DNA of 64,000 nucleotides. It comes from Leishmania donovani. Taxonomy: Eukaryota > Euglenozoa > Kinetoplastea > Trypanosomatida > Trypanosomatidae. How positions within the stretch are numbered: position 1 is the stretch's first letter; each line of letters starts with the position of its first letter. The DNA lies in the NCBI RefSeq assembly GCF_000227135.1, contig NC_018230.1:131761-195760 (forward strand), written 5' to 3'. A program made the position numbers and the translations under genes. This document shows, piece by piece, positions 30,572-40,617 of the stretch. Under the pieces are notes generated by a model, which saw only the letters and a program-made list of their open reading frames with translations, did not search any database and was not told the origin of the DNA.

Positions 30572-31542
30572 ACTCTCTTCCTGTCATTTTCTGACCGCAT
30601 CATCGCCGTCGTCAGAGCGCCCGCCGCTCATGAGGAGGCGGCGACGCGTCCACATGCACCGGCGGAGCACACAGACGAAGCCCAACGACATAAACACACA
30701 CAGAGAAAGGGGTGCATGTGCATCCTGCTTTACGCTGGCCTCCTCTTCGTCCTCGCTGTATGCTGTAGGGACACCGCACACAGCAGCAGCGCTGCCACGT
30801 AGTCCTGCGGCCTCGCCGCCTCTTCCTCGCCGCTGTCAGGGCGGATGCTCTACGCGACGCTCCTTTCACGCGCCACCTCTATGTAACCCTCATCCCCCTC
30901 TTCTTCCCCCTTTACCACTTCGTCCAGCCCCCGATCCCACGCCTTGCGAGCCGAAGCTCACGACCCTCTGGCGCCCCTGGCCATCTCCGATAGAACACTC
31001 CCCTTCCCCCTCTCCTCTTCACCCAAGCACGCGCAGACGCGGAGTCGGCGCAGCAGGCACAGGGCGAGAAGAGTGGCGCCCGACGCCGCTCGCACGTCCT
31101 TCCTATCGCCATTCTCTTGTTTCTGTGGCCGCATCTTGCACCATCTAGACGCACAGAAGCCCGCGCGAAGCGTCGTTGATACCCGCCGCCGCCGCCCTCC
31201 CAAACTCTATCAGACGGGCAGACACGCAGAGCGGCCCGCTAGACACTACTCCCCACGAGCGACGCACGCGCATGCGTTCATAGAGCCTCCGCTGCGTCTC
31301 GCCTTCTCTCCCTCCCCCCTTCCCCCTTCCCCCTTCCCATCCTCCTGCTCCCCACGGGCTTCGCGCCTGTGTCCTCTCTCTCTAGCATGCTCGCGTTCCT
31401 CTTCTCTTATATTTCTCAGATTTGATTATAGATTCCGTGGTTGTGGTTGTCGTGCGTGTCGGTCTACCGGACGTGTCGTACGGCGCAGTCCATCACCGCC
31501 GCACTTTCCCTCTTTCGCACGTCGCTGCACTGGTGCAGCAAC
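30572..31542. other. Intergenic region upstream of the NEMP-like gene
   Basis: About 1 kb of C/T-rich spacer with no supported gene. It includes repeated CCCCTT blocks near 31315-31335, and ends in the splice acceptor and a 124-nt leader for the next gene. Confidence 0.6.
31418..31419 (+). promoter_or_regulatory. Probable trans-splice acceptor (AG) for the NEMP-like gene
   Basis: The tract GTTCCTCTTCTCTTATATTT ends in CTCAG. The first ATG after it is 31543. Upstream frame extension to 31441 begins with TTG and is therefore not used as the start. Confidence 0.6.
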
Positions 31543-34416
31543 ATGTCACCTCTCACACAGCGTTGTTGCGGTGTGTCCGCGTCGTCTGCCATACGGCCTT
31601 CGCCCTTGGCGGCGAGAACGAGGTCTTTTATTCGTTTCTGCATCGTCCTTCTCCTGCTGGCCTGCCACGCTGCCTGCGCTGCATCGTCGACGGGCAATGA
31701 AGGCATCGACCACGGGCACGCAAGTGGCAAGAGTGGCGCGGCAGCGCACAACATCGACAGTAGCATCGGCGACATCGCCGCACCGAGCACGAGCGAGCAG
31801 ACCAGCGGGGCTGCCTCAGCACCAATGCGTCACACAGCAGGGACAACACGCGCGGCCGGCCTGCTGACATGCCAGGAGCTGTACGCCAAGCGCGCCTCAT
31901 CCTCCTCGCTGCCACTGTCTGGTGACTGCGTGCTCCCCCGCATCAGCAAGGAGCTGAGCGGCGACCGCAGGGATGACCTCCTGCAGCAAGCCTCGTCGGC
32001 GGAGGCGGCGGCGCGCATCTTCATCTGGCACATCGGTCCACGCACACCGGCGCACCAAGCCCCGCTGCAGAGCACGTTCCCGAGCTACTTCATGAACGTC
32101 AGCACCGCTGCCGCTGCCACAGCCGGTGGATCGCAACTCTCCAGCGGCGCCGTCGGGGGTGTGCGAGGAATGCTTCTGCCCGATGCTGCAACGGCGTGGC
32201 GCGTGCGCAGCTACAACGCCCTGTACTCGGATGAAGGACGTGCAGCGGCTGGCTCTCTCTCCTCAGGCTGGCACCACGGCACCGCCGGCGTCCAACGTGG
32301 AGAGCACGGCAGCGATGCCCAAGCGGGCAAGAGAGGTGGTGACGCATCATCGTTGTCATTCATGAGGTCCGTGCGTGCCGTCGTACAGCCCATCGCCAGT
32401 GTTGTCGCAGTTGTCGTGGACGTGTCTGGACTCGGGCATTGCGTCCGGTGCTCCGCCACGGAGGTCATTGCCAACCTGCGCGTGTTTGCGTGGCGCAGCG
32501 GCACGGCGTGGGCGCAGGTTTTCATGCGCCGACGGGTGGCTCTGCGCATCCATATAGGATCGTGGTCCGGCACGGCCGCAGCAGCGGCGGCTGATGAGGG
32601 CAACAGCAAAGGTGGTGCCGGCGGCGGCGATGGCACGGTAACGAGCAGCATGCCCCCTCACGTGATGCTCTCCCGCATGGCGATGTCGACCCACGGCTCG
32701 GCTTCGCTCCTGCGCGTGGTTTCGTTTCCGCCCGTTGTGCAACTCGTGCCGAGTACGCAGTCTCAGCCGGCAGCCGCGTCGTTTGTGTGCTCTCTACCGG
32801 CCGTCCACGCAACCTCGCTGCTACTCGAGGAAGACGCGATGGCGCGACGGCGAGAAGCCCAGCAGGCGGCGGCAGCGGCGGGAATGGCGGTGTTTCCAAG
32901 AGGGCGGCGGCAGCGTGCACGCACAGGTCCGCCGTCGTCGCCGCCGAGCCCGCAGCTATGGATGGTGTCTATCATGAAGGATGTAGTCTGCCTCGCCGCC
33001 CGCTTGCTCTCCGGCACGAGCCGCGGGGACGACGCGGCAGCCGCTGCAGCGGCTGCGTGGTCGCGTGCGGCATCTATTTCGGCCGATGACGGTGTCTCGA
33101 GGTCGGCTGCCGTCGCAGCTGCACGGGGATTCCGGGCTCGTGTACGAGAGGAGTTGGGGCCACATCAGAACTTTGGTGAGTCGGTTCTCCCCATCGCGCT
33201 TCAGCAGATGCTCGGCAGTCGCACGATGCACACGCACGCGCAACTCGTGGAGAACGAGGAGGTCGTGGCAGGTGAGGAGCGGGAGACGTTTTACATGCAG
33301 TGGGAAGCATCGCTGTCGGCCGGTAAACCGATGTGTCTCGCACTCGTCGCCCTGCCGTCGTCCTCGGCGGCCGCGGCGGGCACTCTGCTTCAGTCAACCG
33401 CGGCTGCCGATCATCTTCCGGTGTCGTTGGAGGAGACGTGCAGCTTCGACATTCTGTGGCTGCAGATGCTAATCATGGCATGGGTAGTATGGCAACTCGA
33501 GCGGCGCGTCGCGCAGAGCACTCTCGTGAAGCACCTCGTGACGGGCCTTAGCGGCGTGCTGCTGCTGCTGCTCCTGCTGCTCTGGTACGTGATTCGCCGT
33601 TTGCAGGGCACCTCGTTCCAGCTGGCCATGCTTGCCATGGCGTTGCTGCTGGGTGGGTCGACGGCGATGATGGACGGTCTTCTGAATGTCGTGAAGAGCA
33701 TCAACTACATGATATTGTCCCTGTCAGAGCCCGCGTCCGGCGGTGGGCGTGGGTGGGCCGGTGCTGAGGGCGGCGGCGACGCGGATGACGACTCCTCCAC
33801 TTCTGCACTGAGCGTCTTCGTGGTTCTCGGTTCTGGCCTTCTTGTGCTCATGTGCGTCGGAAGCGGAATCCTGCTCAACTGGCTCGTCCCGCCCGCTGTT
33901 CTGCGCGCCACAACATTCTGGTGCGTGCGGGCGCTGCTCTGGACACTATGGGGGCTGTGTGTACTGCGTAACACCGAGGCGACAGTTGTAGCGGCTCTCC
34001 TGTGGACACTGTGGCAGGCGCGGTCACTTGCGCGCGCCACGCCGCGCTTCTTATCGCCGGCAATGCGCGGCAAGAGTGTTGAGTTTTCGGTCAACGATCC
34101 GCTTGAAGAGGTGCCGCACGACGCCCAGCAAGCGCGTGGGTACGTGACACCGCTGGCGGTCTCCTCGTGGGCCGCCACCTCGGGCAGCAGCAGTACGGGG
34201 TACGCCAGTCTGCGCACCTCGGGGGCCCGACTGAAGCGCTACGAGGAGGAGGGTGCGGAGCACACTCGGCGCGCGCTAGAGGAGCTGGCAGCGCACCTGC
34301 GCGCCAATCCCGGTCGCTACGCGACGCGGCTTCGCGACCCGAATGGTGTGCAGCATTGGGCTGGCGCCACGAGCACAGAGACGGACGAAGAGGCGGAAGA
34401 GGTGGCGGCGGCATGA
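31543..34416 (+). CDS. NEMP/TMEM194-like multi-pass membrane protein (957 aa)
   Basis: MSPLTQRCCGV begins a long basic leader and a hydrophobic core at about 31-46 (FCIVLLLLACHAACA), a typical signal sequence. A lumenal or extracellular region of about 580 residues with disordered insertions follows. Five to six membrane helices come next: about 635-655, 665-686 (LVTGLSGVLLLLLLLLWYVI), 693-715, 756-782, and a long pair at 792-826. The C-terminal tail contains RLKRYEEEGAEHTRRALEEL (about 898-915) and then a basic stretch. Signal peptide, large lumenal domain, five clustered helices, a Ser-Thr-Leu plus Gly-x3-Gly pattern at the second helix and an E-E-x-G-x-x-T-x-x-A-L-E-E-L tail are the pattern of the nuclear-envelope NEMP family. 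That assignment is inference from the pattern. The start is the first ATG after the acceptor. Confidence 0.7.
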   Translation: MSPLTQRCCGVSASSAIRPSPLAARTRSFIRFCIVLLLLACHAACAASSTGNEGIDHGHASGKSGAAAHNIDSSIGDIAAPSTSEQTSGAASAPMRHTAGTTRAAGLLTCQELYAKRASSSSLPLSGDCVLPRISKELSGDRRDDLLQQASSAEAAARIFIWHIGPRTPAHQAPLQSTFPSYFMNVSTAAAATAGGSQLSSGAVGGVRGMLLPDAATAWRVRSYNALYSDEGRAAAGSLSSGWHHGTAGVQRGEHGSDAQAGKRGGDASSLSFMRSVRAVVQPIASVVAVVVDVSGLGHCVRCSATEVIANLRVFAWRSGTAWAQVFMRRRVALRIHIGSWSGTAAAAAADEGNSKGGAGGGDGTVTSSMPPHVMLSRMAMSTHGSASLLRVVSFPPVVQLVPSTQSQPAAASFVCSLPAVHATSLLLEEDAMARRREAQQAAAAAGMAVFPRGRRQRARTGPPSSPPSPQLWMVSIMKDVVCLAARLLSGTSRGDDAAAAAAAAWSRAASISADDGVSRSAAVAAARGFRARVREELGPHQNFGESVLPIALQQMLGSRTMHTHAQLVENEEVVAGEERETFYMQWEASLSAGKPMCLALVALPSSSAAAAGTLLQSTAAADHLPVSLEETCSFDILWLQMLIMAWVVWQLERRVAQSTLVKHLVTGLSGVLLLLLLLLWYVIRRLQGTSFQLAMLAMALLLGGSTAMMDGLLNVVKSINYMILSLSEPASGGGRGWAGAEGGGDADDDSSTSALSVFVVLGSGLLVLMCVGSGILLNWLVPPAVLRATTFWCVRALLWTLWGLCVLRNTEATVVAALLWTLWQARSLARATPRFLSPAMRGKSVEFSVNDPLEEVPHDAQQARGYVTPLAVSSWAATSGSSSTGYASLRTSGARLKRYEEEGAEHTRRALEELAAHLRANPGRYATRLRDPNGVQHWAGATSTETDEEAEEVAAA

Positions 34417-35938
34417 AGGGCGGAGGGCGCTGGTGCGCCAGCATCTTCTTTGTATTGTGGTCTCCCTCCGAATGCAAGACCACGCCGCTTGCCTTCCACA
34501 CGCACGCACCACTTTTCCCTCTCCTTGCCGTGCATCATCTCCAACGCACAAAGAACTGTGGCGTTGCCATCTCTCCGGCATGTCTGTGTGGCGTGTGTAG
34601 CATCGCTGTCTACCTTTTTTTTGGGGGGGGGGATCGAGCGCGACACACCGTGCCGGCAGCCGGTCATACGCAGAGTGCGCAAGGCCGGAGACGCTAAAAA
34701 GAACGATAAGCACCACAGTAAAAAAAAAGAAAATGAGAACGGAGAACGCGTGACGCGAGTACCGTGCAGAGAGAATGGGTTTTGATGTGGCTGGCAAGAC
34801 AGAGGAAGAGGAGGTGCAAGGGGGGCGTCATTGATGTGCCTCTTGCAGTCCCGACCGCCCTATCCCTGCCCCACGCAGCCCCTACACACCCCCCACCAAC
34901 CACCACCACCACCACCCCTCCCTCCCCTTTCACGACGGCAGGCAGCTGCCTTCGTTGAGTGTCCATCTCAGCTCTAGACTATTTTCCGTCTTCCCCTGAC
35001 TCTCTGCGCCTTCTCTCTGTGTCTGTGTCTAGCACCTCTCTTCCACGGAGTAGTACACCACACAACTCAAGTAGGTATATAAGGGCCAGACAAGCACAAA
35101 CTTGTTGCCCGTACAAACCACTGACCCCCCAGGCATCATCGCACAGGCACACGAGTGCGACCGTGCAAGAGAGACCGACACGTCGCCACCCCACCACCCT
35201 CACCTCAGCACGCCGGGCCTCTCCGACGCATACAAACACGCACGCACGCCTATTCTCCTTCTATATCGCTGTGCTGTGTTTTGTTTTTGAAACCAGCTCG
35301 CCGTGCGTGTCCATCGTACCTCTGCTTGCGACCGGTGCCTCAGCGTGTGCGCGTGTGGGTGGGTGGGTGAGGGTGTGCGTGCATCGAGTGCTATTATCCG
35401 TTTTGGTCCTCCTCCTCCTCCCCCCCCCCTCTCGCATCGGCACCACGCCCGCCGCATTTTTGCTCTTCGCCTTCTTCTCTTGTATGTCTTGGCTTAAGTT
35501 TGCCCCACGCCTCCTCCTCGCTGCGTGACATCACCTGCACACCCCATACAACACCCCACCGCCCCTCAGCGCATCCTCTGGAGAGGACGCAGCTGCTTGC
35601 TCTCACCTGCCCTCCTCTCTACTCCTTCTTGCCTGTATCGCCCGCTTCCTTTCCTTAGGAGGGGCGCACGCACGTGTGTTTTATCGCTACGCACCGCCTG
35701 CACGGGCACGCAAGTCCTCGCGCCTCGAGTGTGCTCGCCTCTCGCCTCTGGGTAGGACGTAAGAGGAAGATACGGCCACGGCGGCGAACACCAGCTGAGA
35801 CGGCCGCTGGTGAGCGAGCCATCCACCTCGTGCGTTATCACGACACCATCCGCAGGGAGAGGGGGAGGCGGCCTTGCCAGCCCAGCACAGATAGCAGAAG
35901 GCACAGAACAAGACGTCAGCTCGTGTCATCTCGGCGAC
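34417..35938. other. Intergenic region upstream of the ankyrin gene
   Basis: About 1.5 kb with no supported gene. It includes a T/G run (about 34614-34631), an A8 run near 34721, (CCA)n near 34890-34915 and CT-rich tracts. The acceptor at 35657-35658 is followed by a 280-nt leader without any ATG. Confidence 0.6.
35657..35658 (+). promoter_or_regulatory. Probable trans-splice acceptor (AG) for the ankyrin/DHHC-like gene
   Basis: A long pyrimidine tract (about 35596-35656, ending CGCTTCCTTTCCTT) meets AG. No ATG occurs between this AG and the ATG at 35939, which therefore decides the start. The longer open frame from 35810 begins with GTG. Confidence 0.6.
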
Positions 35939-38900
35939 ATGATGCTGCAGCGCATGAAGGGCATGTGGGACCAGCAGGTCGGGCTTGACGAGTACCTGCC
36001 CGGTACCCCGAACCCGGAGCGCTGGCACTACCACAACCCCGCAGATGACTTCCCTTACGACATCATGGGCCGCGGCAACTTCGCAGCGGCGGCGGAGCAG
36101 CATCGCGCTCGCACAGCAGCGGAGCGACTCTTTCGGGAACACGACGCCGTGCGTCGCCGCCAGTTCCCGTCGTGCTTCGAGGAGGCCTGCGCCTACGGCA
36201 ACCTGCAGGCCGTTATATTGATGTGGGCGCAGGGCACCGTCGACATCCCCACACGGCGGGCGGTGTACGAAGGCAACAACGCCTCCTCACTCATGTGGGC
36301 CGCCTTCAAGGGGCACCTGTCCATTGTGCGGTTCCTCGTCGACCACGACGCGCCGCTCGAGGCGGTCAACGGGCTCGGCCACACAGCACTGCAGTGGGCC
36401 ATTACCGGCGGACACACGGACGTTGTTCGTTACCTTCTCGACCACGGCGCCGACCCGAGCCACCGTGATCGGCAGGGCTTCGACGCCTCCTTCGCGGCCG
36501 TGCAGAGCGGCCACCTTGCTCTGCTGCTCATGCTCACCGAGGACGCGGCGCGCGAAGGCCGCCTCCTGCAGACCAGCGATCACGGCCTCGTCTTCTACAA
36601 GCCGTCCTTGGAGCCGCAGGCGCAGGCCGCCACGCGTGAGAACCCGCGCACAAAAAAGCCATACTACCTGCTGAACCCGCAGCAGCGTGATGTGGAGGGG
36701 CACACGCTCATGCACTGGGCCGCCTACCGCAACTCTCCTGCGACGTGTCAATACCTGCTAGACCATTGGGGCTACGACGTGGATGCGCAGGACAGCCATG
36801 GTCGCACGCCGCTGGTATGGGCCGCGCGCGAGGGCTTCTCTGAGGTGATGGAGTTGCTTCTCAGCCGCGGTGCCGACCGGCACATCACGGACAGCGACGG
36901 TTGGACGGCGCTGCAGCACGCCCGCGTCCGCAATCATCCGGAGGCAGTCTATGTGCTGGAGTCGTACCCCGTGTCGAGCCTGACAGCTGCCACGGCGGCG
37001 ACCACCTCCGATAACGCGCTTGCTGACCGCGAGTTCAGCGAGATGGCCGACTCGGTGAAGGTAGCGCTGCTGGAAGCGTCCGCAGAAGCCACCATCAACA
37101 CCACTAGCAGAGGTCGGTACGTGTGCGTGCGGGACCGCCGAGCTGCCGGCACACTGCGCATGATCCGCACAAACACCACCTTCGCCATGATGGCCATCGC
37201 AGGCCCCGTGTACCTCGCCCTCACCTTCCTTCTGATGAAGGTGCTGCCACCCATCGCAAGCTACCTTCCGTTTGGCATGTTCTTCTTCAAGAATGTCTTG
37301 TGGTCCATGCTGTCGCCGCGGCCGACGCAGACCAGCCGCAGCGGGCCGCCGCCACCGCTGATCAAGCAAGTCGGTATGGCGATGAGCATCGCGGAGTCGG
37401 TGCGCGGCACGTGGCGCTTCCGCCTGCGCGAGCCGATAAACCTGTTCATCTGGCTCACCTTCCTGGTCGTCCAGGTGTGGGCGTGGAACAGCCTGGGGCT
37501 GGTGCCGCTCTTCTCCCTCTCCGGTCGCGACGCCGCCGCAGCACAGGAGCGCCAGGCGGCGTCGGCAGCAGCGGCAGCGCTGTGGGGCACGAGCGCTACG
37601 TCGACTGCCGACGGCACAGATCGGCAGCCCCTCATCCACTATTTTGGTCTTTCTCTCATCCGCCTCCTCACGTTCCAGTCGAGCCCGCTGGACCAGTTCC
37701 AGGCCGACACCGTCGCCGCCACCCCGGCCTTCGTGGCCGCCGAGAAGGCGTACATGGCGCAGTCGAACAACCTCGTGCGCTGGGTGCTCATGCTGCTCCT
37801 GCTCACCTCCGTGACATGCGCGGTGCTGTGCAAGCTGCTCGCTGGCCGGTCGATGATGCGCGCGTCGGAAGAGGGCACGTTGCGCACGTCACCTCTTTGG
37901 CGCATCCTCGCGTCGCGGCAGTACCGCTGGCTACACCCGCGCTTCTTCTCCCAGGAGCGTCACATGCAGATCCCGCTGCGTGCCTTCTACTGTCGTGAGC
38001 GTGACATCGTCGTGCGCGGCTACGACGGCTACTCGAGTCTGCTGGACAGCCCGATCGGACGCTCGAATCACCTCCTGTTCGTCCTGTCACTGACATGCTT
38101 TGCGCTGTTTGAGCTGCTGGTGATGACGTGGGGAACGCAGCAGACGCGCGTGCTGCTGCGCTGCCCGGAGCGCGTACCGTGGTATCGCGACGCCTTCTTC
38201 GCCTTCCAGACCACCGAGGCGATGGCAGCAGCCGTTGCCGCCAGAGGGCCAATGCCGGCGACGACGTGGGACAACACAAGCCTACAGGCGGCGACGCCGT
38301 CCATGCTAGCTGCCGAGGCGCCTGTCTTGAGCTTCGCCTGGCTGAACACGGCGATGGAAGTGTGGCTGCACGGGCTGCCGTGCCGCCAGTACCGCCTCCT
38401 GGACGAAATCACGATGAACTATGTCAAGGCAGCAGCCGCGTCCGCCGCAGCAGCGGCGCACAAGCCGTCTATCCTTGGCAGCTGCGTGCTCCGCGGAGTC
38501 TTTCTTTTCCGCTACTACATCTGGCCGACGCGTGCCTCGATGCTTGGGGTGTGGGTGCTGCACTACAGCGCTATCGCCGCCGTCTTGATTGGCTGTGTTG
38601 CCATGCGCCAGTGGATCGGTGTCTGGTGCGGCGCCACTCGCATGGAGCTGGCAAACCCGCTCGCGCAGGGCAGCGATGGCGAGCTCGTGTCGATCTTTCC
38701 GAAGGACGCGCAGCAGGCACAGCGGGTGGTGCCCATCGACGACGACGAAGAGCGCTACTACGCGACCGTGTGTCCGTCCAAGGCGCGCACTATTACCACC
38801 GGCAGAGCGGCAGCGGCGGCGGAGGGCCGCGGCCGCTGTCTGTACGCAGAGGGCAACGGCATCGTCAACGTTCTCGCCTTCCTGCTGGGCCGGAATGGGA

Positions 38901-38968
38901 AGCGCTGGGTGGGTGCCATGACGGTGTCGTCCCACAACGCCCCGGTGAAGACGCCGATGCTGTCGTGA
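35939..38968 (+). CDS. Ankyrin-repeat, DHHC-palmitoyltransferase-like protein lacking the DHHC motif (1009 aa)
   Basis: Two groups of ankyrin repeats are clear: about residues 115-200 (SLMWAAFKGHLSIVRFLVDH, TALQWAITGGHTDVVRYLLDHG) and 253-340 (HTLMHWAAYRNS, TPLVWAAREGFSEVMELLLSRGA). Membrane helices follow at about 411-432, 440-455, 500-520 and 610-634, then a hydrophilic loop, then helices at 711-733 and 866-890. This is the order of AKR1/HIP14 (ZDHHC17) S-acyltransferases. In the loop, IPLRAFYC (Cys685) and IGRSNHLLF (706-714) align without gaps to the P-x-R-x-x-H-C and V-G-x-x-N-H-x-x-F parts of the cysteine-rich domain, but the DHHC position reads D-G-Y-S (696-699) and the other zinc cysteines are absent. 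It is probably not an acyltransferase and may have kept substrate binding or a scaffold role. Confidence 0.85.
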   Translation: MMLQRMKGMWDQQVGLDEYLPGTPNPERWHYHNPADDFPYDIMGRGNFAAAAEQHRARTAAERLFREHDAVRRRQFPSCFEEACAYGNLQAVILMWAQGTVDIPTRRAVYEGNNASSLMWAAFKGHLSIVRFLVDHDAPLEAVNGLGHTALQWAITGGHTDVVRYLLDHGADPSHRDRQGFDASFAAVQSGHLALLLMLTEDAAREGRLLQTSDHGLVFYKPSLEPQAQAATRENPRTKKPYYLLNPQQRDVEGHTLMHWAAYRNSPATCQYLLDHWGYDVDAQDSHGRTPLVWAAREGFSEVMELLLSRGADRHITDSDGWTALQHARVRNHPEAVYVLESYPVSSLTAATAATTSDNALADREFSEMADSVKVALLEASAEATINTTSRGRYVCVRDRRAAGTLRMIRTNTTFAMMAIAGPVYLALTFLLMKVLPPIASYLPFGMFFFKNVLWSMLSPRPTQTSRSGPPPPLIKQVGMAMSIAESVRGTWRFRLREPINLFIWLTFLVVQVWAWNSLGLVPLFSLSGRDAAAAQERQAASAAAAALWGTSATSTADGTDRQPLIHYFGLSLIRLLTFQSSPLDQFQADTVAATPAFVAAEKAYMAQSNNLVRWVLMLLLLTSVTCAVLCKLLAGRSMMRASEEGTLRTSPLWRILASRQYRWLHPRFFSQERHMQIPLRAFYCRERDIVVRGYDGYSSLLDSPIGRSNHLLFVLSLTCFALFELLVMTWGTQQTRVLLRCPERVPWYRDAFFAFQTTEAMAAAVAARGPMPATTWDNTSLQAATPSMLAAEAPVLSFAWLNTAMEVWLHGLPCRQYRLLDEITMNYVKAAAASAAAAAHKPSILGSCVLRGVFLFRYYIWPTRASMLGVWVLHYSAIAAVLIGCVAMRQWIGVWCGATRMELANPLAQGSDGELVSIFPKDAQQAQRVVPIDDDEERYYATVCPSKARTITTGRAAAAAEGRGRCLYAEGNGIVNVLAFLLGRNGKRWVGAMTVSSHNAPVKTPMLS

Positions 38969-40617
38969 GCAGCGCCGGAGACTACAGGTATACGCGCGTG
39001 CATAGAGGCGGTTGTGTGTCCGTGCGTCCGTCTGTGTCGCAGCATTCACAGACGCCTCGCGGATGGCGATTTCGATGATGTGGCTTCTCTCTCTTCCTCG
39101 GGTTAGCGGTAGCGCCGATGCGCCGGGGCCGCCTTTGACACAGAGGGAGGGTGGTGCGGATCAAGGAGGCGAAGGCGCATGTGCATTCACTCCACCAGGA
39201 GTGCGTGCGTCGGCTCGCGCGCGCGTGGGGAGGATGGGTGCTCTTCTTCCTGCTTGATTTTTCTGCCCGGCCCTGATGACGGCGCGAAGCGCCTCGCAGT
39301 GCGTGGCGTCTCGAGACGCCAGTGCTCCCACCCACCCCCACTCTCTTTCTGTGTGTTTGTGTGCGTGTGTGTGTGTAGAGGGGGGAGAGACCAGCACCCC
39401 GCCCCTCCCTCTATCCCCTTGCTCAACGCAGAACCACTACTGGTGGCGACGCAGTGTCACGCACCAACGACATAGGGGAGGGGGGAGGTTCAGAGGGACG
39501 CGTCGCCACGGAGGTCGGCGGCTAGGCCCTGGGATGGCGTGGTGTAGAAGTGGCCTGCGACACTGCACACATCTGTGCCATCCGCGTGATGGGCAGAGTG
39601 TCACAGTGGCTCAGATGTACCTCACACACCCCTCCCACCACCCACTGGGGGTGTCGGGAGCCTGAGCGCCACCCGGAGGGGGAGATGCACCACAAGGGGT
39701 GGCGACCGGCATGATGAGCGAGCGGATGTGGGGCGTTCTGTGACAGGGTCGGTGGGTCGAGTGGCGTTGGAGTTCGGTGTTGTGTGGCCACGCACACACC
39801 GCAGAAGCGAAACAACAGCAACGCTTCGCTGTGCTCTTATCAGGCTTTGGAGGCACGCGTGCGCCCACGCATCGGCCCAGCGAGTCGTCAGGGCGCTTCC
39901 GGCGGGCAGTGGGGATACGCGTCCGCAGAGGCCGCGGAGAGGGCGGGAGCGCGCCGCTGATGAGCAGATCCTAACAACAACGAACGAAAGAAGCGTATGA
40001 GGTGCGCATGGCCCGGCATCCACCCACGCAACACACCGCGCACCGGCGTCGCTCTTTCTCTCCGGACCCCGCGTGTTGGCGATCGCGTGGCTGCGGCGCA
40101 TCTCCCCTCTGTCTCTCTCCTCTGCACGCCTTCCTTCGGTGGTGTGTGTGTCTGTGGGGGGGGAGCGCCACCAACCTCTACACTCGCGGAGGAGACAGCG
40201 CCCGCGAGTGCTTATCCATTCCCCACGCCTGTCCCGCCCTCGCACTACATCATCTCCTCCACTCTTCCTCCTTCTTGTGTCCTTCGCCCTTCCCCTCCTC
40301 CTCATCCTCCTCCTCCTCCCGCCACCCGGGGGATGCGTACGCGAGCGCATACAACGCGGCAGCACAACAGAGAGCAGAAACAAAGGCAAGGGCGTGTGTG
40401 CGTGTGTTCGACGAAGAAAGGGGGAGGGGTCGACGGACGGGACGGGCCAACGTGGCGAGAAAGCGGCACCTTGTGTCGCTGTGACGGCAACCCGCATACA
40501 CGCGCGGATGCCTCACACACAAGCACACACACACGCACACACACACACACACGCACACGCCGTTCTTGACGTGTGCAGCTTTCCCATCCGACATCGCGCC
40601 CCACCCCCTCCCACGCT
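38969..40617. other. Intergenic region containing a SIDER-like element
   Basis: The first 500 bases are the probable 3' UTR of the ankyrin gene, with a (TG)n block near 39355-39380. The SIDER-like element follows (see its own entry). After about 40000 come CT-rich tracts (40255-40325) and an (AC)n block (about 40519-40560) leading to the next ATG. No gene is supported. Confidence 0.6.
39475..39995 (+). mobile_element. SIDER-like degenerate retroposon
   Basis: About 0.5 kb of G-rich, non-coding, mixed-complexity sequence set in pyrimidine-rich UTR. It begins near GGGGAGGGGGGAGGTTC and ends in an A-rich tail (CCTAACAACAACGAACGAAAG at about 39971-39990), the expected end of a retroposon. Its length, its position in the 3' UTR of a gene and its internal phrases (GGCCCTGGGATGGCGTGG, GCCACCCGGAGGGGGAGATG, CACACACCGCAGAAGCGAAAC) agree with my memory of the Leishmania short interspersed degenerate retroposon (SIDER2) family. 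The members I know of influence mRNA stability. The exact ends and subfamily cannot be set without an alignment. Confidence 0.6.

Noticed and set aside
35810..35938. Upstream extension of the ankyrin protein
   Set aside because: Begins with GTG; the first ATG after the acceptor is 35939.
36758..37639. 293-codon minus-strand frame inside the ankyrin gene, and many similar antisense frames elsewhere
   Set aside because: Long antisense frames are expected opposite GC-rich coding sequence; the sense protein has clear domains.
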